From assembly GCA_017549765.1 (NCBI GenBank), contig JAFYNM010000015.1, forward strand, positions 26,876 to 90,875: a stretch of DNA of 64,000 bases, read 5' to 3'. The notes below the pieces were generated by a model. The model was not told the origin of the DNA. It ran no database searches and worked only from the letters and a program-made list of their open reading frames with translations. A program made the position numbers and the translations under genes. Source of the DNA: Bacteroidales bacterium (lineage in GTDB: Bacteria > Bacteroidota > Bacteroidia > Bacteroidales > WCHB1-69). Numbering within the stretch: the stretch's first letter is position 1; the number at the start of each line of letters is the position of its first letter. Shown piece by piece: positions 62,089 to 64,000 of this stretch.

Positions 62089-63243
62089 TCAAGTCAACCG
62101 CTCCTCTTTTTTCTTTCCTTGTCCATCAAAAAAGCCCACCACCACCGAGGCTGCCTTGTCGGAGGCAGATCCATCTCCAAGCTGCTGACACAAGGAATGA
62201 TAATCATCCTTCATCCGTTGGATATTATCTGCATCTTCCGTGATTTTATAGAGTTCCTCTTTCAGGTGCCGCGTGTCGAAATCGTGCTGGATCAGCTCTT
62301 TGACAATGGGCTTGTCGGCGATCAGATTCGGCAGGGAGATGAAGTGGATGCCTTTGATGAGTTGCTTGGCGATGATATAGGAGACCTCGCTGCCGGCGTA
62401 GCAGACCACCTGGGGCACGCCGAAGAGGGCTGTCTCCAGGGTGGCTGTCCCCGACGTGACAATCGCGGCTTTGGCATTGGCTAGCAAGGGATAGACGGAG
62501 CCCGTGACACGCGTGACGGGCGTGTCGCCGATCATGCGGTCGTACAACTCCTTGGGCTGCCAGCTGACCGTAGAGACCACAAACTGATATTGCGGGAACA
62601 GCGGCACCATCTTCAGCATCTGCGGCAACAAGGCCATGATCTCCTGTCGCCGGCTGCCGGGCAACAGGGCAATGATCTCGCGTTCGTCCAGACGGTTGTC
62701 GGTCCTGAAATCCCTGAGTTCTTCGCTCTCCCGCACCTCGTGGGTGATGGCGTCCAAGAGCGGATGGCCCACATAGTGGACCTGCATCCCGTTTTTGGCA
62801 TAGAACGCCTCCTCAAAAGGCAGGATGACCATCATCTCATCCACATGCTTCTTGATGGTGCGGATGCGGCCCTTCTTCCAGGCCCAGATCTGCGGTGAGA
62901 TATAGTAGAAGACCGGTATCTGATGCTCCTTGGCAAATTTTGCGACACGCAGGTTGAAGCCGGGGTAATCGACCAGAATCAGCGCATCGGGCTTGTATTG
63001 GAGGATATCCTCTTTGCAGAAACGAAGCAGTCCCAAGATAGTCTTGAGGTGCACGAAGACCTCCCAGAAGCCCATGAAGGAGATATCCTTGTAGTGCTTC
63101 ACGGAAGTGCCGCCCTCGGCAGACATCAGGTCGCCACCCCAGAAGCGGAACTCCGCCTGGGGGTCGCGACGGCGCAGCGCCTTCATCAGGTTGGAGGCGT
63201 GCAGGTCGCCGGAGGCCTCGCCAGCAATGAGGTAGTAGCGCAT
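62089..63243 (-). CDS. lpxB: Lipid-A-disaccharide synthase
   Basis: 384 residues. MRYYLIAGEASGDLHASNLM and FWGGDLMSAEGG at the N-terminus, KPDALILVDYPGFNLRVAKF, YYISPQIWAWKKGRIRTIKK and the later LPGSRRQEI and SGTATLETALFGVPQVVCYA are LpxB blocks. GT19 glycosyltransferase of lipid A synthesis at the inner membrane. It starts 1 base after the yqeY stop. Confidence 0.97.
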   Translation of the reverse strand: MRYYLIAGEASGDLHASNLMKALRRRDPQAEFRFWGGDLMSAEGGTSVKHYKDISFMGFWEVFVHLKTILGLLRFCKEDILQYKPDALILVDYPGFNLRVAKFAKEHQIPVFYYISPQIWAWKKGRIRTIKKHVDEMMVILPFEEAFYAKNGMQVHYVGHPLLDAITHEVRESEELRDFRTDNRLDEREIIALLPGSRRQEIMALLPQMLKMVPLFPQYQFVVSTVSWQPKELYDRMIGDTPVTRVTGSVYPLLANAKAAIVTSGTATLETALFGVPQVVCYAGSEVSYIIAKQLIKGIHFISLPNLIADKPIVKELIQHDFDTRHLKEELYKITEDADNIQRMKDDYHSLCQQLGDGSASDKAASVVVGFFDGQGKKKEERLT

Positions 63244-63244
63244 G

Positions 63245-63700
63245 TTATTGCTGGGAGAGCAAGCGTTTCACCATATCGGAGACCACCTTGTTGTCGGCCT
63301 TGCCAGCGAAGGTCTTGGTGGCCATGCCCATCACCTTGCCCATGTCCTTCATAGAGGTGCTGCCGGTGTCGGCAATGATCTGCCGGACCGTCTTCTCCAC
63401 CTCCTCTTCGGACAGCATCTGCGGCAGGTAGGTCTGGATGATCTCCAGCTGGAATTGCTCCTCCTCGTAGAGGTCTTGGCGGTTCTGCTGCTGATACATC
63501 TCGGCAGAGTCCTGACGTTGTTTCACCAGCTGTTTGAGGATCTTGATCTCGGCTTCCTCGTTGAGGTCCGTGCCCCCACCCTTCTGGGTCTTGGCCAGCA
63601 AGATGGCTGATTTCACAGCGCGCAGGGCGTTCAGCTTCTGCGACTCGCGGGCCAGCATGGCGGCCTTGATATCATCGTTAATGCGTTGTTCTAAGGTCAT
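63245..63700 (-). CDS. GatB/YqeY domain protein
   Basis: 151 residues. TLEQRINDDIKAAMLARESQ, LNALRAVKSAILLAKTQKGG and the C-terminal helical part (MKDMGKVMGMATKTFAGKAD) match YqeY, a family related to the tail of GatB that binds tRNA; its function is not settled. Promoter at 63726. Commonly next to envelope or fatty-acid genes. Confidence 0.93.
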   Translation of the reverse strand: MTLEQRINDDIKAAMLARESQKLNALRAVKSAILLAKTQKGGGTDLNEEAEIKILKQLVKQRQDSAEMYQQQNRQDLYEEEQFQLEIIQTYLPQMLSEEEVEKTVRQIIADTGSTSMKDMGKVMGMATKTFAGKADNKVVSDMVKRLLSQQ

Positions 63701-63725
63701 AATACTTCTATTTTATAACAGCCTG

Positions 63726-63733
63726 CAAAAATA
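63726..63733 (-). promoter_or_regulatory. -7 box of yqeY-lpxB
   Basis: The minus strand reads TATTTTTG followed by CAGGC, 25 bases before the yqeY ATG. Confidence 0.65.
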
Positions 63734-63787
63734 CACAAAATTTCGGAATTCTTCATTTAGAGAATCCAGAAAAGAGGGGCTCGGATT

Positions 63788-63807
63788 CCCCGCACTTCCG
63801 TGCGGGG
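63788..63807. repeat. Hairpin CCCCGCAC-TTCC-GTGCGGGG
   Basis: Perfect 8-bp inverted repeat with a 4-base loop. Its layout resembles the hairpin at 63968-63987. Confidence 0.9.
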
Positions 63808-63853
63808 CAATTCATCCTTTCCAAATAGGGCAACGCACCCTTATCGGGCGGAG

Positions 63854-63923
63854 CTATTCCTTCTTCGCGAGCGGGGTAATTCCTTCTTTTCGGACCGGGG
63901 CTATTCCTTCTTCGCGGTCGGGG
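63854..63923. repeat. 23-24-bp tandem repeat, three copies
   Basis: Units 63854-63876, 63877-63900 and 63901-63923 share (C/T)(T/A)ATTCCTTCTT, then (T/C)TCGGACC or CGCG(A/G) and CGGGG. A weaker copy precedes them (ATTCATCCTTTCC near 63811). The right-hand end of the window (63734-64000) is repeat-rich and no gene is supported. Confidence 0.75.
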
Positions 63924-63967
63924 TTATTCGGAACGTTTCGTGCCCAAACGGAGGCCTCCCTCCGTCA

Positions 63968-63987
63968 CCCCACACGGCAGTGTGGGG
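63968..63987. repeat. Hairpin CCCCACAC-GGCA-GTGTGGGG
   Basis: Perfect 8-bp inverted repeat with a 4-base loop, a variant of the hairpin at 63788. Both flank the 23-24-bp tandem repeats. Confidence 0.9.
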
Positions 63988-64000
63988 CCCTCCCCCTCCC

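Overview
This window is a piece of a Bacteroidales (phylum Bacteroidetes) chromosome. The evidence is internal. Many genes are preceded by the Bacteroidetes -7 promoter box TAnnTTTG and few by Shine-Dalgarno sites. Four large exported proteins end in type IX secretion (T9SS) sorting domains: three type A and one type B (gliding-motility/CHU_C type). Families largely confined to this phylum are present, including DUF4835, DUF4292, DUF5618, DUF3667 and a Bacteroidetes-type RNA polymerase omega subunit. I cannot name a genus. The core regions look GC-rich and a central block looks clearly AT-richer (judged by eye, not computed).

Layout. 0-5 kb: the tail of an unknown gene, a YfcC-family transporter, a convergent murD / thioredoxin-lipoprotein / TPR-protein operon, and a tRNA-Thr-Tyr-Gly operon. 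5-7.7 kb: a 0.5-kb leader region holding a strong sigma-54-like site, then acpP-fabF-rnc. 7.7-16.8 kb: envelope and secreted functions (T9SS thioredoxin-fold protein, LysM/M23 peptidase, FG-GAP T9SS protein, DUF2156-GNAT protein, lipoproteins, a small radical-SAM activase). 16.8-29.5 kb: an accessory mosaic of redox enzymes, a PIN/RelB pair, two unrelated AAA ATPases, AraC, a GH53-like glycosidase, and several broken genes (DUF1294, a TonB-domain gene, YafQ) interleaved with palindromic repeats. 29.5-33.5 kb: thrS, a coiled-coil PD-(D/E)XK protein, queA. 33.6-41 kb: an AT-rich island that begins right after a tRNA-Pro/tRNA-Arg pair and carries small lipoproteins and membrane proteins of unknown function, several driven by near-identical promoter blocks, plus an AbiE-type toxin-antitoxin pair. 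41-45.2 kb: a C10 cysteine protease and an M3-like metallopeptidase, both exported. 45.3-63.7 kb: a long minus-strand run of housekeeping genes (recN, DUF4835, coaBC, rpoZ, bamD, AddB-like nuclease, lepA, rsmI, tRNA-Leu, a queG-kdsD fusion, DUF4292, a T9SS type B giant protein, lpxB, yqeY).

How the parts work together. The envelope theme is strong: LPS (lpxB, Kdo pathway isomerase domain), outer-membrane protein assembly (bamD), lipoprotein-type factors (DUF4292), peptidoglycan (murD, M23) and T9SS cargo. Queuosine tRNA modification appears twice (queA and the QueG domain).

The most unusual objects are the in-frame QueG-KdsD fusion, the repeated CCTATCTTCGCGGCATGAAA promoter blocks of the 34-41 kb island (two sit so close to ATG that the mRNAs may be leaderless), a sigma-54-type promoter in an otherwise empty 0.5-kb leader before acpP, a tRNA-Val(CAC) with C33 in place of the near-universal U33, and paired identical inverted repeats in front of an AAA_14 ATPase. 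No CRISPR array, rRNA or intact insertion sequence was seen.
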